From assembly GCA_947579605.1 (NCBI GenBank), contig OX388325.1, positions 5,079,572 to 5,143,571 of the forward strand: a stretch of 64,000 bases of DNA, read 5' to 3'. The DNA comes from Athripsodes cinereus (lineage: Eukaryota > Arthropoda > Insecta > Trichoptera > Leptoceridae). Shown here piece by piece: positions 1-10,254 of this stretch. The notes beneath the pieces are model-generated. The model ran no database searches. It was not told the DNA's origin and saw nothing but the letters and a program-made list of their open reading frames with translations. The first letter of the stretch is position 1, and every line of letters begins with the position of its first letter. The translations under genes and the position numbers were made by a program.

Positions 1-26
1 CCGGATATTTTTTCATATATTTAATA

Positions 27-77
27 GGGGAATCCCGCCGCATTACCGCCAAATCAATAAATAATAGGGGAATCCCC
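27..77. promoter_or_regulatory. Two kappaB-type palindromes
   Basis: GGGGAATCCC at 27-36 and the perfect palindrome GGGGAATCCCC at 67-77 both fit the Rel/NF-kappaB consensus GGGRNNYYCC, and both sit in the context AATAGGGGAATCCC. Insect Rel factors bind such sites in immune promoters. Function here is inferred only from sequence and from the HSE-like cluster and TATA box that follow. Confidence 0.35.
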
Positions 78-93
78 ATGGAAAAAAATCATA

Positions 94-160
94 GAGAAAT
101 TTCTCATCCATCAGAGGAGAAATTTCTCGTTCTCGAGAAATTTCTCCAGAGAATTTTCTC
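94..160. promoter_or_regulatory. Cluster of four heat-shock-element-like palindromes
   Basis: GAGAAATTTCTC occurs exactly at 94-105, 117-128 and 135-146, with a one-base variant at 149-160. Each contains nGAAnnTTCn, the inverted dimer bound by heat-shock factor. A simple palindromic repeat inside a transposon would look the same. Confidence 0.35.
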
Positions 161-200
161 TACTCACATCACTAATAATACTATGTCTCATGGACAAGGG

Positions 201-207
201 TATAAAA
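201..207 (+). promoter_or_regulatory. TATA box candidate
   Basis: TATAAAA about 40 bp downstream of the HSE-like cluster. A CRE/ATF palindrome TGACGTCA follows at 284-291. No convincing coding sequence starts in the next kilobase, so the transcript, if any, is unknown. Confidence 0.3.
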
Positions 208-267
208 ACAAGATTTAATTCCGCCAAAGCGCACAATAGGTCTATTTAATTTATATGTTCTTGCTGA

Positions 268-548
268 ATAGACCATTAAAGGATGACGTCACAGCTAAAT
301 CATTGAGGGGCATCAGGCATCCCAACACAACAGACGATTTCGGTGTAATATTAGGTGGAACGCCTAAAGAATACCTAATAATAAAAAAATAACCGTCAGT
401 GTCGATTTTGTTATTATTTTGTCGTCTGGCTTTCTTTTTTTTCTCTTATGGCATAACATCCTACAAGGATGATTTGCGCAATCTGACTGTTTGCCCCCCA
501 AGTAAAAGCAAATCCATAGACAAGACCACGTGACCTTTAATGGTCTAT
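268..548. repeat. Short inverted repeat pair, possible small MITE
   Basis: A 15-bp sequence at 268-282 (ATAGACCATTAAAGG) recurs inverted at 534-548. No target duplication is clear. The interior holds an antisense open frame with no recognisable product. Confidence 0.25.
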
Positions 549-996
549 AGAGAGGTTTTTTAACTATAATAATGATAATATATACTTTATGTCTGAAGAA
601 GAAATCTGTGAAAATTTTCGTGCTTCTTTCTCGTGGCCTTGCATTCCCATCATCTGTGGTTGGCCCTGGAGTAAGTTCTACTACCCTCAAAAAGACTTTA
701 TACAAAAACAAGTGGAAGAAGTTTTATAAAAAATCTTGAAACTATGTACATAGTCCAATTGCAAGCTACAAGGATATAATGGATGAGAAAGTATGTCCAA
801 GAACAGGATAGATCTTACTTTCTTCTTCTTCCTGACACTGTTCCAACTTATTGCCGCTGAAGGCTGTTGGGATCGGCTCTTCTCGTTCTGCGGATATACA
901 TTCTTGTTTCTTATATCATCTAGGTCATTTCTCCGCAAGATTTTATTTCATTGGGTCATCCAGGATAGATCTTACTATTTAGTACTTAAATATTGA

Positions 997-1578
997 GTTA
1001 CACTGGTTACACACATTTAGGTCTAATAGTTTAAATAATTAACATACAATGTGGCCATCCAAAAAAGCGCTATACTTTAATGCAGAACTAGCCTAAGTTC
1101 AAATTTTGGTCAAACTGAGTTAAGTATAAGAAATAATAATAATAGAAACGAGATAATTTTTGATGAATGAGAGTTATTAGATGTCTAAATAATAATGCAT
1201 GTCAAAATTTGTTTTAGATATTTGAAATATTTTTTGTTTATTACAAAAGCAAAGCTTTAAACTGCTTCTTTGAAAATTCACTATGAAGATCAATACCCTC
1301 TATAGATATCATTGTAGGTGGTGTTGATGAAGATAAATACCCAATCGTGTGATTAGCTCTTTACAATACGATAATTATTATCTTTGCTTTATTCTGTCAA
1401 TGTCATTCTGTTTCGTTTCTATGGTCGAGTGTCTGTCACTGTCACCGTTGTGTTATTGTTAAACGAAAACTTTTTTGAAGCGTAGTATTAAAATACACAT
1501 TATATAAAAGCTAATAATCAATGTGATAAGTTACAAAAAGTTCTCGTGTATAATTAAGCCAATTATTACAATCATACA
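997..1578. other. AT-rich upstream region of the zinc-finger gene
   Basis: No gene or repeat recognised. It may contain the zinc-finger promoter and 5' UTR. A usable polypyrimidine-AG acceptor directly before the 1579 ATG is not obvious, which agrees with an uninterrupted first exon. Confidence 0.3.
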
Positions 1579-3576
1579 ATGGAAAGTACAAGTAGTGTTA
1601 CTTCCGATGACAATGAAAACATTAAAGATCTATTTCTGTATGATGTTGTTAAAGTTAAACATCAACCTCCAGACGTAGATAGCTATAATATGGAACAAGA
1701 AATGTTATATGATGTTAATACATTACGTGAAGGGACTGTTAAAGCTGAAAAAGTTGACTGGAGTAACAATATGTTGTCCAGAGTTGTCAATAGTTCGTCT
1801 TCTAACTGTGAGGAATATATTCTTGGGGACCACACAACTTATGAATGTTCTACATGTCAACAAGTATTTTATGAACAATCAAAGTTGTTATTGCACGAGG
1901 CGACACACAGTGAAGTAAAACCATTTGATAGTGTTGTTTTTAATAAGCGTGTTAAAAAAAAACCCAATGGCAAAAACTTTTTTACTTGTAAATTCTGTAT
2001 GAAAAGTTTCAATACAGTTTATGCATTGCGAATTCATCGCCGCATTCATACAGATAGTGAGCAGTTTGTTTGTGATATTTGTCAGAAAGGATTCAAAGCT
2101 TATTCGGGGTTGTGTATCCATAAAAAAATTCATAAAGGAATACTTTTTGAGTGTGATATTTGTACGAGAAAATTTAAGAAGAAATCTTTATTATGCGCTC
2201 ATAAACTCATACATGGGAAACTATTCAAATGTAAGAGTTGCACAAGGAAATTCAGCAAAAAAAGTAATTTGAAAATACACGAATTAATACATAAAAATCA
2301 CAGGCCTTTCCAATGTAAAAAATGCAAGAAAGGTTTTACTATTTTACCATATTTACGTATACATATCAAAAGAAGAACTTGTATCAAATTTAAATGTAAA
2401 GTTTGCGGAAAGAAATTCCTAAAGCAAAAAAAATTCCAATGCCACGAACTAAAATGTGTGCGAGATAAAAATGATTATAATCATCTCTTGCAAGACGATC
2501 AAAGTAATTTAATAGTGCCGGAATATGAAGGTTGTATAGAATATGTACCCGCCGAAAATGGAGATGATGTCGCTTATCAAGAAATCTTTAGCGAATGCGT
2601 TAACAAAATGGAACCAATTATAAAAACTGAATTTAATGATAACGCAGGAGCGTTCGTTAGTGATGATTTGAGCCCACAATTTGTAGATTGTGGTGGTTCA
2701 TACGCAAATATGAAAATAGAGAACAGCTTAATTCCATCAAATTTTAACCTTAAACAAGATATTGAAATGGAATACTCCAATAATAGAAATCATTTTAAAC
2801 AAATTCCAATTGATTCCTCTTTGTTTTCATATACATACCAAGTACCAGAACCCAGCCCATTTTATCCGCAATTTCAAATTTATTTAAGCAAGGATAATGG
2901 TAAGGAAGTCCTCGTAATAAAAGTCATATCACAACCTATCACGTCAGAGGAGGCAAAGTTGTGCAATAGAAAAGAAATGCTCGTTGAGACAAATGAAAAA
3001 ATAAATGGCGAAATCACTAAAAATAGTGAAATCCAAAATAAATCAATGACGGAAGAAGAAAAAATAAATAAAACCAATTCACGCCATTATCAATGCTTTT
3101 ATTGTAAGACGGTATTTAAAAATAAGAGTGCATTTATAAAACATAGTGTTTACTGTTGCGGTGAAGATGTTAGATGTAATTGTTTTAAAAGGTTGCAGGG
3201 CAAAGTGATACCTACTCGAGTTAATCATGAAGACTTAAAGCCGTACGAATGTATGTTTTGTAAAAAAAAGTATTGTCTCGCTGTCGACTTAAATTATCAT
3301 TTGTCTCATTCTTGTGATGGTCTACAAGATGAAACGTATATTGAGGAACTATCTGATACTCCTGAGCAAATGTCTGGTACTCCTGAGCAAATATCTTGTT
3401 CCCCTGAGCAAATGCCTGGTACTCCTGAGCAAATATCTTGTACACCTGAACAAATGCCTGGTACTCCTGAGCAAATGTCTTGTACACCTGAACAAATGCC
3501 TGGTACTCCTGAGCAAATATCTTGTACACCTGAGCAATTGCCTAGTTCTCCTGAGCAAATATCTTGTAGCCTCTAG
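1579..3576 (+). CDS. C2H2 zinc-finger protein with hexapeptide-repeat tail
   Basis: An intronless 665-aa nuclear protein, probably a DNA-binding regulator. The N-terminal ~85 residues are acidic and lack the Cys pairs of a ZAD domain. Seven fingers follow at about residues 88-110, 135-157, 163-185, 190-212, 216-238, 244-268 and 271-293. The first five are ordinary C2H2; the sixth and seventh end in Cys. After a ~210-residue low-complexity linker two more C2HC-like fingers lie near 503-526 and 556-579. Linkers are not TGEKP-like, so this is not a typical KRAB/ZAD array. Residues ~592-663 are ten hexapeptides of the type x[T/S]PEQ[M/I]x encoded by an 18-bp minisatellite. The stop TAG at 3574-3576 falls inside that minisatellite and 13 more in-frame codons follow to TAG at 3616. 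The start is the first ATG of the frame. The true ortholog is not recognised; it could be a young lineage-specific gene or a retrocopy. Confidence 0.85.
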   Translation: MESTSSVTSDDNENIKDLFLYDVVKVKHQPPDVDSYNMEQEMLYDVNTLREGTVKAEKVDWSNNMLSRVVNSSSSNCEEYILGDHTTYECSTCQQVFYEQSKLLLHEATHSEVKPFDSVVFNKRVKKKPNGKNFFTCKFCMKSFNTVYALRIHRRIHTDSEQFVCDICQKGFKAYSGLCIHKKIHKGILFECDICTRKFKKKSLLCAHKLIHGKLFKCKSCTRKFSKKSNLKIHELIHKNHRPFQCKKCKKGFTILPYLRIHIKRRTCIKFKCKVCGKKFLKQKKFQCHELKCVRDKNDYNHLLQDDQSNLIVPEYEGCIEYVPAENGDDVAYQEIFSECVNKMEPIIKTEFNDNAGAFVSDDLSPQFVDCGGSYANMKIENSLIPSNFNLKQDIEMEYSNNRNHFKQIPIDSSLFSYTYQVPEPSPFYPQFQIYLSKDNGKEVLVIKVISQPITSEEAKLCNRKEMLVETNEKINGEITKNSEIQNKSMTEEEKINKTNSRHYQCFYCKTVFKNKSAFIKHSVYCCGEDVRCNCFKRLQGKVIPTRVNHEDLKPYECMFCKKKYCLAVDLNYHLSHSCDGLQDETYIEELSDTPEQMSGTPEQISCSPEQMPGTPEQISCTPEQMPGTPEQMSCTPEQMPGTPEQISCTPEQLPSSPEQISCSL

Positions 3577-3606
3577 CAAATATCTTGTTCACCTGAACAA
3601 ATGCCT
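3356..3606 (+). repeat. 18-bp coding minisatellite
   Basis: About 12 tandem 18-bp units with core CCTGAGCAAATG/ATCTTGTAC encode the TPEQ hexapeptides at the zinc-finger C-terminus. The array continues past the TAG at 3574. The periodicity keeps several other frames open; those frames are not genes. Confidence 0.85.
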
Positions 3607-3689
3607 GATGCTGGATAGCAGTACAATATTTGTCCCGAATCAAAATTTTGTTTCAGACACATTAATTGACTGAGATTTTTTCATGGAAA

Positions 3690-3912
3690 AGGAACTTCCA
3701 TCCATCCTCCTCATTACGGCTTCTCCCACAAATGGAGTAGCCAGTGGACCAACTGCCTGTAATAAACATGCATGTTGTCTTCTCTGTGCCAATAAAAATT
3801 GATATTGAACTCATTGCTGTAGTGAAGATTTTAAACGTAATGTTTTATGGATTCCTTTGTCTTTTGCAGGACATTTAAAAACTTATTGAAAAGAGTGGGG
3901 ACTCCACGAAAA
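3690..3912 (-). repeat. Degenerate SINE-R copy
   Basis: An old copy of the ~250-bp SINE-R family, which is better preserved at 12752-13015 and 51392-51646. Shared blocks include the Cys-rich-looking CCCACAA...GTAGCCAG...GACC segment and the GCAGGACATTTAAAAACTTA segment. Confidence 0.55.
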
Positions 3913-4172
3913 GAAAATTCAGGAATTCAATTTTAATAAATATTTGAGTTTGCATTTCCATTAGATATAATTATCTGCTTATACCAGACAAGCAATAGAA
4001 AAACTTTGCTCTGTATTAAACTCTTTATCTTTAAAGAATGTTCCTAGATATAAATATAACTCATTTGTTAACAAAGATATTATCGTCGTTGCATATTCAA
4101 GAAGAGACATGTGCAAACATTTTTATTTAGGCTTACTCATAAAAAACTGTTCATTAGGGCATTAAAATTGTT

Positions 4173-4366
4173 TGATCTTAGGCTTTCACGGCCGGCGTCA
4201 CTAGTAAAAATATTCATTTCCGGGCTGAGTGGCCGTGGTCTGTAGTGATAGACAACTCGCGTACACCTACCCCCTGAAGATGCCCGCCACAGTTGTGGGT
4301 GAAACGTTGGGTCACAGACTACCCTACAGACCACGGCCACTCAGCCCGGAAATGAATATTCTTACT
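4173..4366 (+). mobile_element. Penelope-like element terminal fragment with hammerhead core
   Basis: A 194-bp insertion bounded by an exact 12-bp target duplication (ATTAAAATTGTT at 4161-4172 and 4367-4378). Arms of 43 bp at 4203-4245 and 4324-4366 are inverted repeats. The centre contains CTGAAGA (4274-4280), a GC-rich stem-loop (4281-4300) and GAAA (4301-4304), then CGTT and GGG facing the CCC upstream. This is the ordered core of the minimal hammerhead ribozymes known from PLE terminal repeats. No reverse-transcriptase sequence remains. Confidence 0.7.
4268..4312 (+). ncRNA. Hammerhead ribozyme motif (PLE type)
   Basis: CUGAAGA, helix II, GAAA, a two-base CG helix III, then UU as the cleavage dinucleotide, followed by GGG that can pair with CCC upstream of CUGAAGA (helix I). 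One extra U sits between the CUGANGA box and helix II, as in the other copies here. Activity is not shown. Confidence 0.5.
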
Positions 4367-5248
4367 ATTAAAATTGTTGTTTGGACTTTTTATTGGCATG
4401 TGATATTATTCTTTAAGTATTGAATTTTTATATTTGATACTAAGAATCACTCTATAAAATGTTTATGGTGTCATTATAAGCAGTTTATTCTAGGAATGTC
4501 AAAACATTTATAAATTCACATGTCCCTTTTTGAATATGCAACGACGTTATGTGATGTACCAAATCGTCATATGTTTACAGATTGTAAACCATTTGAAGAT
4601 GCTGTGATGCGGAGGCAGCCACCATAGAAATAATTATTTGGAGGGCTTAATACTACCAATTTGACAATAAATCAATTATCAGTCCTCTGTCACTTACTGT
4701 GTTTGTTACAGCAAAAAAATATGCTAAAATGCCTTCAAAATCATAGTTAAACATTATTGCTAACAACGGTGCATACTGTTGTAACCAAACACATTTTACT
4801 TTAACAAAACTGTGTACTTTTTAATCAAGTTCAAGCCAAAATATGCTTTCCTCCGTCACAATATGGTCTACATTCCTATGAAAAAATAAAGCGTACCATG
4901 TGAGATAGAAATAGTTGGAATGGTGTCTCTTTTTAACATATTAACACTAAATAAATATTATTATAGTGTTGTTATCTGACAGGCAGCTAAGCTGATATGT
5001 CTGATCTCAACACTACTGTAACAATAACAACCATCAGGCCCAACAAAATTATCACAACTTTAATGAATCATACAAATTTTTGAATGTGTTCTTATTTGAA
5101 GATTCGACCAGCTCAAGGGTGGCAAACTATTCCAATGATTAACCACCCTGTTAAATAAACAGTGCTTCAACTGATTTCGCTTGAACCTGCAGCCATCCAA
5201 CTTAAATCCATGACCCCTCAGGTGAACAGTTCTATAAAATCATGTAAT

Positions 5249-5377
5249 TATACTTACTTACTTCCGAAGGCCGAACAGCTCTTGTAGGACCTTTGCGTCC
5301 GAAACAATAGATCTCCAAGCCTTTCTATCCTGAGCAATGGACTGCCAGTCGTCTTTACCATTGAGCTTCTCTAGAAC
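5249..5377 (-). pseudogene. LINE reverse-transcriptase 3' end fragment
   Basis: The minus strand reads a short frame with the W-x-x-I-A-x-D-R-x-x-W-R-x-x-V pattern seen at the C-terminus of RTE-like retrotransposon proteins, followed by an (AAGT)n-like tail. It is a 5'-truncated remnant. Confidence 0.5.
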
Positions 5378-5379
5378 TT

Positions 5380-5600
5380 TGGGTTAGTTGGAAGATATCG
5401 CTTACACGCGATAAACTCACCCATTGTGCATGATAATTATTGGTAAGTATTTATAATCTGTTTATATGTATGTTTTTTAAGCACAATAAAGTTTATTATT
5501 ATCTCATATCTCATTTATTAAACAAAACAATATTTGATTCTACATTTTGAACACAATATAAGATTAACAATAAAATTTAAAAATAACATTAAATAACAAA
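5380..5600 (+). repeat. LINE 3' UTR repeat (family L-tail)
   Basis: Begins GTTAGTTGGAAGATATCGC, carries GATAAACTC.CCCATTG and ends with CACAATAAAGTTTATTATTA plus AT-rich sequence. The same tail occurs at 10255-10380 (minus), 13695-13820, 34015-34215, 37275-37420 and, as a fragment, 37755-37800 (minus). No protein is attached here. Confidence 0.6.
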
Positions 5601-5654
5601 AACCATAAAATAAAGTTGATATTTTCAACCGACGGTACTTGGTGGAAATTCATG

Positions 5655-5879
5655 TTGAATTAATTAAAATAAAACACTTATTAGTAGTATATCCACGGTG
5701 ACTTTTTATTGGACGCGAGCCGGCTTTCAAGAGCTTCCGCTCTCATCATCAGGCTGGCGAAAAGTGAGTCTTTTCGCCAGCCTGATGATGAGAGCGGAAG
5801 CTCTTGAAAGCCGGCTCGCGTCCAATAAAAAGTCACCGTGGATATACTACTAATAAGTGTTTTATTTTAATTAATTCAA
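5655..5879. mobile_element. Perfect 109-bp inverted repeat, PLE-derived
   Basis: Arms 5655-5763 and 5771-5879 are exact complements around a 7-base spacer. Each arm contains a hammerhead core, so the palindrome holds one on each strand. Its upstream flank (ACTTGGTGGAAATTCATGTT) also precedes the related element at 33.4 kb. It has no coding sequence. Confidence 0.8.
5771..5835 (+). ncRNA. Hammerhead ribozyme motif
   Basis: CTGATGA at 5782-5788, one extra T, helix II GAGAGC/GCTCTT with GGAA loop (5790-5805), GAAA 5806-5809, palindromic GCCGGC 5810-5815, then TC. The conserved core is complete. Helix I is weak beyond GC/GC, so this copy may cleave poorly. The mirror copy is on the minus strand at about 5699-5763. 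Confidence 0.6.
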
Positions 5880-5929
5880 CCATAAAATAAGTGGGACATA
5901 TTATTATTATTATTAACTCAGTTGATGTT

Positions 5930-6020
5930 ATCCAACAATCTTTGTCTTGGTCTGCCTAATGGTCTTCTGCCCTCGGGTGTACCCTGCAAATTACCTTTAG
6001 TTGCCCTTTCTTCGTTTAAT
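5930..6020 (-). pseudogene. LINE C-terminal fragment
   Basis: The minus strand encodes a GRRPLGRPRQR-type basic motif followed by a short LLDN segment. This is the usual C-terminal signature of insect non-LTR reverse-transcriptase proteins. It is a very short remnant. Confidence 0.45.
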
Positions 6021-6279
6021 TATAATAAGTATAATATTATATATAATACAACCGTGTGTTAAAAGGGACAGCTCTCTAACAATTACTATCTCAGGTGGCA
6101 CATTTTCTAAAAGAGGTGCATAATATTTTGACTCTTACGATCAATAATTGTCTTCTCATACTGTGGAGATTATATTATTTTATGACATACAAACATTCTG
6201 TGGTAATCTTTAGTTTCTTTTTTTTATTGTTTTTTGACTGCTGTGATTTTTATATTTGACTATTATGAAAATAACAGAA

Positions 6280-6717
6280 CAGTGGAACCTCTCAAACGAG
6301 TTTAATTTGTTCCAGAATCTTACTCGTTAAGCAAAACATTTTTATTTCTATAGAAATCAATGTAAAATATGATAATGCGTTCCATGCCGAAAGAATTCTC
6401 AATGATTTATTTTTTATTAATGTTTATTCAAATAAAATTACTTATAAAGGAGTGTAGCAACTTGTAATACAATTTAGATTTGGAAAAAAACGTAAATAAG
6501 AATATAAATTTATGACAAATAATTAATCATCACACTACCGGAACGAGTGCTAAACACAGACCGATGTACTGGCGTGGAAGTCCCGGCTCACAAGGTCACA
6601 AGTGAATGTCATGAAAAAGGGACTCACCCTTTCCCTGTCACTCGTTATGCAAAAAATCAAGTTTTTCTCTATTTTTTTGTTCGTTGTGCGAATTACTCGT
6701 TATGAGAGGTTCCACTG
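6280..6717. mobile_element. Tigger/pogo-like MITE T1
   Basis: Inverted ends CAGTGGAACCTCTC...GAGAGGTTCCACTG with TA after the right end. Interior TCGTT-rich sequence is shared with 35516-36292 and with the partial copy at about 16075-16532. Confidence 0.7.
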
Positions 6718-7141
6718 TATATAAATTGTGTCTGTTTGCACATCGCTTTGGCCAAAAGCTGTAATGATACGCAAAGTCAGTTTAAAGAGAGTAATAATAA
6801 CAAAAACACGAGTAAATGACAATACTTGTGATATAAAAAATAATGTGACTTTTAATGATTTCTATGCTGAATTTGTTCCTTTCTTTTATTTGTTGTAATG
6901 CAATCATTAAATTTATATATTTTATAATATTTTTCTTTTATTACATTCACTTTCCCATTCCATAAAGTTATGTTTCATCATTTTGTTTCTACAAATGAGT
7001 TATGTAATTTTTTTTTTCTAATTATTTAATCTAAATTCTATATTAATAAATTCTAATTAAATTAATCTAAATTCTATATTAATAAATTCTAATTAAATTA
7101 AAAAATTAAAAACTAAAGTAAATAAAGTTTCTACAAAGAAC

Positions 7142-7545
7142 AAACAAGTGTTTCTTTCTACTATAGATTATTGATTGCGAGAGAGACGTCGTTCGACTTA
7201 TCAGGTCATTATCAATCTGAATTGTTTACAACTATTCATCTGGTTATATAGTGTTTACTACAAAAGAAATTCATTATAAAGTCATTATCTGACCTATTAT
7301 GAACAATGTAACTTACTGGAAATTTATGGTATTATATTTAATGTTATCTATGTATTAGTTTGTATTACATATGTTTGAAGGTAATATTGTACCTTTTAAT
7401 GTATAAACAAATATAAAATTGGTTGGTTGATTATTGATATTATTATTATTAAGTTTTTATCACAATGAAAGGATTTAAAAAGATGTGAGTTGGCAAAAGA
7501 TGTGATTTAAAAAGATGAGAAGTGAGTAGAAAGAAACACTTGTTT
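7142..7545. mobile_element. MITE with 21-bp terminal repeats (family M2)
   Basis: AAACAAGTGTTTCTTTCTACT at 7142-7162 is inverted at 7525-7545. Inside the left end is GAGAGAGACGTCGTTCG, close to the arm of the palindrome at 14252-14429, so the two belong to related families. Confidence 0.6.
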
Positions 7546-8104
7546 CAATTACATAATTATGGAATTCTACAACGTGTGCACCGACACAATTAATACAAAT
7601 GAGTTAGCACATGGACTGTTTTTATTTATTTTTATTAAGGTATATACCTATGACAAGTTTAATAATTACAAATTTTTGAAGTGGACATATAATCAATTTT
7701 ATTTTATTTATACATGATCTCAAAACAGCAATCAGGATAGCCGGTATTAGAGGTAATATAAATTACAGATATCAAGCAAAACAATATTATATAAGCAATA
7801 CATTTAACATTTAAAATAAATGTAGGTAAGCATGTATACCTACATATATGACACAACATTATACACTACTTCAAATTTTCTGAACACTAACACTATTATC
7901 TTTCACTAGCATACTAATCTTTTTTTTTATATATACTTTTATTAATAAAAAATATGTTAACAAAGTCTATATTATTTGCCTAATCCCTTATGGGGATTTT
8001 GGGCTGTGATCTTAAATATCTTACATTACAATAATAAAATTAAACAATCAAAAAATAAATATTGTACATAATATTATGTTTATACCTATAATAAACTATC
8101 CGCC

Positions 8105-9090
8105 CCACAAAGTCCAGAACAACCCGTGCCCAATTCTTAGATCAACCATCGAGGATTTTTGTGTAATATGTATCCTTTAACCTTCTTTTTGAACTCCTCG
8201 ATGGATTCGCATTGCTTCAAACAGGCAGGCATGGGGTTCCAAACCTTGGGCAGCAACACATCGTCGGTCCTACGTCCATAGTCATTGTAAAATTTGTTAA
8301 TGCGCAATAGTTTGTTAGCCACTGATCTAGTCTGTCTACCATGTGCTATTAAAAGTCCGTCTTTAGGTCTTAAAAAATGCTCAACCAGAATGCTATACTC
8401 CACCCTCCTCTGAAGAGACAACACTTTACATCGATCAAAAAGACATTTATTTTTTCTTTTTAATTTTTTAGCAATCTTTTTTGTAACTATAATTTTTAGG
8501 AGTCTTCTTTGAATCTTTGCAATCTTACCAAGTGTCGTTTTATATGCTAGTCCATATGAAGATATTCCATATGATATTATTGAGTCACAAAGGGCTACAT
8601 ACAGCAATCTGGCCGCGCAGAAAGTAAGTCTGGGTCTTATTATTTTGAAAATTGCTGTCAGGGTTCTTAGTTTACTGCAAACATAATCTACGTGTTCTTT
8701 GTAATTTAAGTGTTTGTCAATAATAATTCCTAAATACCTATACTATGTAACTTCTGGCAATGTTGGGCAATTACAAGTAGTTTGAGAGTTGCTATGCAGA
8801 CATTGATGAGTATGTGATAAAATTTGTAACTTATGTGTGGTTTTGTTGTTACTTGAATGTATGTGTAAGATTTGTGTTTTATTTTCACTTATTATCAACC
8901 CTTTATCATGAGCCCATGCGCAAAGTTGAGTGTAACATATTTGCATTTCATGTTCAGCTTGAACAATATTTTTGGAGGATGTGACTATTGCTGTATCATC
9001 GGCAAATTGAAAGATTTCACATTTATTATTTTTAACTGTATCAATCATATCATTCACGTATATTAGGTATAATAAAGGTGCGATTATATT
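8105..9090 (-). pseudogene. Degenerate non-LTR retrotransposon, RT C-terminal half
   Basis: On the minus strand 9057-8743 contains the reverse-transcriptase motif FADD in the context IFQFADDTAIV. After a frame break, 8607-8137 carries the downstream region with a YGISSYG...IQRRLLK block and a C-terminal LPKVWN.MPACLKQ block. Endonuclease and palm motifs A and B are missing, so the copy is 5'-truncated and frame-shifted. The family resembles Jockey/CR1-type elements; the exact clade is uncertain. Confidence 0.7.
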
Positions 9091-9194
9091 ATATTCTTAT
9101 TTTTAAAAGTTTTCAAATTTCTGCATTCTTTTATATAGTCAGGTAAATTACTATAAGTTTAATTGCGGAGTTTATTTATGAATTATAAAGGATC

Positions 9195-9400
9195 AACTTA
9201 AAGATCAAAGATGGACACGAAGGGTAGTGGACTGGAGACCTTGTGAAGATAAAAAGAGTAGAGGAAGACTACCAACACGTTGGTTAGACAACACTAGAAG
9301 AATCGCTGGTGAATGGTTGCAGAAACCCCAGGACAGAGATGAATAGAGACATATGGGGGAGGCTTGTGTTCAGCAGTGGACAGGAAAAGCTGCATAAAAA
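9195..9400 (+). pseudogene. LINE 3' end fragment
   Basis: The frame W-T-R-R-V-V-D-W-R-P then G-R-L-P-T-R-W-L-D-N is followed by AGCAGTGGACAGG, a signature of the last codons of RTE-like elements. It has an in-frame stop. Confidence 0.55.
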
Positions 9401-10254
9401 AAATATCTTTAAATGTAACACAAATTAATAATGTTACTCAATTGATTTGTCTGAAACACAAAGAAGAGAATTACATAATATCATATTGATGATTGCCACA
9501 ACAATATCATAGAATAATAAATACACTAAAGTAAATATACAATATGAGTAGCGGCTATATATAATATAGTACAATATATCGTCAAAAACACGCAAAAATG
9601 ACGATTGAAACAAAAAATCGTCCATTTCTAATTGAGGCAGACCAGTGGCAGATTCAGACGTCAGACCTTGGAAGACGAAGGACGTTTCTCTAAATAAAAA
9701 ATCTGTTTGTTTTTAATTTCATCATTTCTACTACCTTACCTTACTGAAATAATTCTCTACAGAAACGGAACAATTAAAGTTACTTTATAAGAGAAATCTA
9801 TTGATATTCACAAATTCTGAAAAAAATTGGTTAAATTTTCCATTGATTTATTTCTTATAACGTGGTTTCTATCAAAAATCAAATCCAATACATCATTACT
9901 TAATAATATTTGTCAGCAAGAGATTGCAAATTTCTGATAATTGGTTCATGAATTTAATTCATTGAATAAAACCTTCTGTTTGTCTGATGGGACGAAGAGG
10001 GATATGAAATTTAAATATCGCATGCAGCTCCGTACATTCCAATTTTGAATATTCACTGTTTGAAATATGCAACAAAATTACGTTCAATAAAACCCGCGCA
10101 TTAATCGCAGTATCGCAGTTTTAACAGACACTCATATGAACCATAGACAATATATTAACTGAATAAATGGGATTCCCTACCGAAAATTACCAGACTGGCG
10201 ACACGACGCACATTCCAAGTAGGCTAAGAAAATGATTTAGAGAGTGTATTTATT
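9401..10254. other. No gene recognised
   Basis: AT-rich. A GACGTCAGACC...GACGTTTCTC segment near 9650-9690 resembles the arms of the M2/palindrome MITEs. Nothing else is assignable. Confidence 0.3.

Larger units (their letters stand above)
4084..4546. mobile_element. MITE family M1, interrupted copy
   Basis: Terminal inverted repeats of ~25 bp (CGTCGTTGCATATTCAAGAA... and its complement) are flanked by TTAT on both sides (4080-4083 and 4547-4550). Its interior is split by the PLE fragment at 4173-4366. Other copies lie at about 32611-32867 and 36537-36794. It has no coding capacity. Confidence 0.75.

Noticed and set aside
3221..3673. Overlapping open frames on both strands at the zinc-finger C-terminus
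   Set aside because: The 18-bp period keeps all frames open; only the frame continuing the zinc-finger protein is meaningful.
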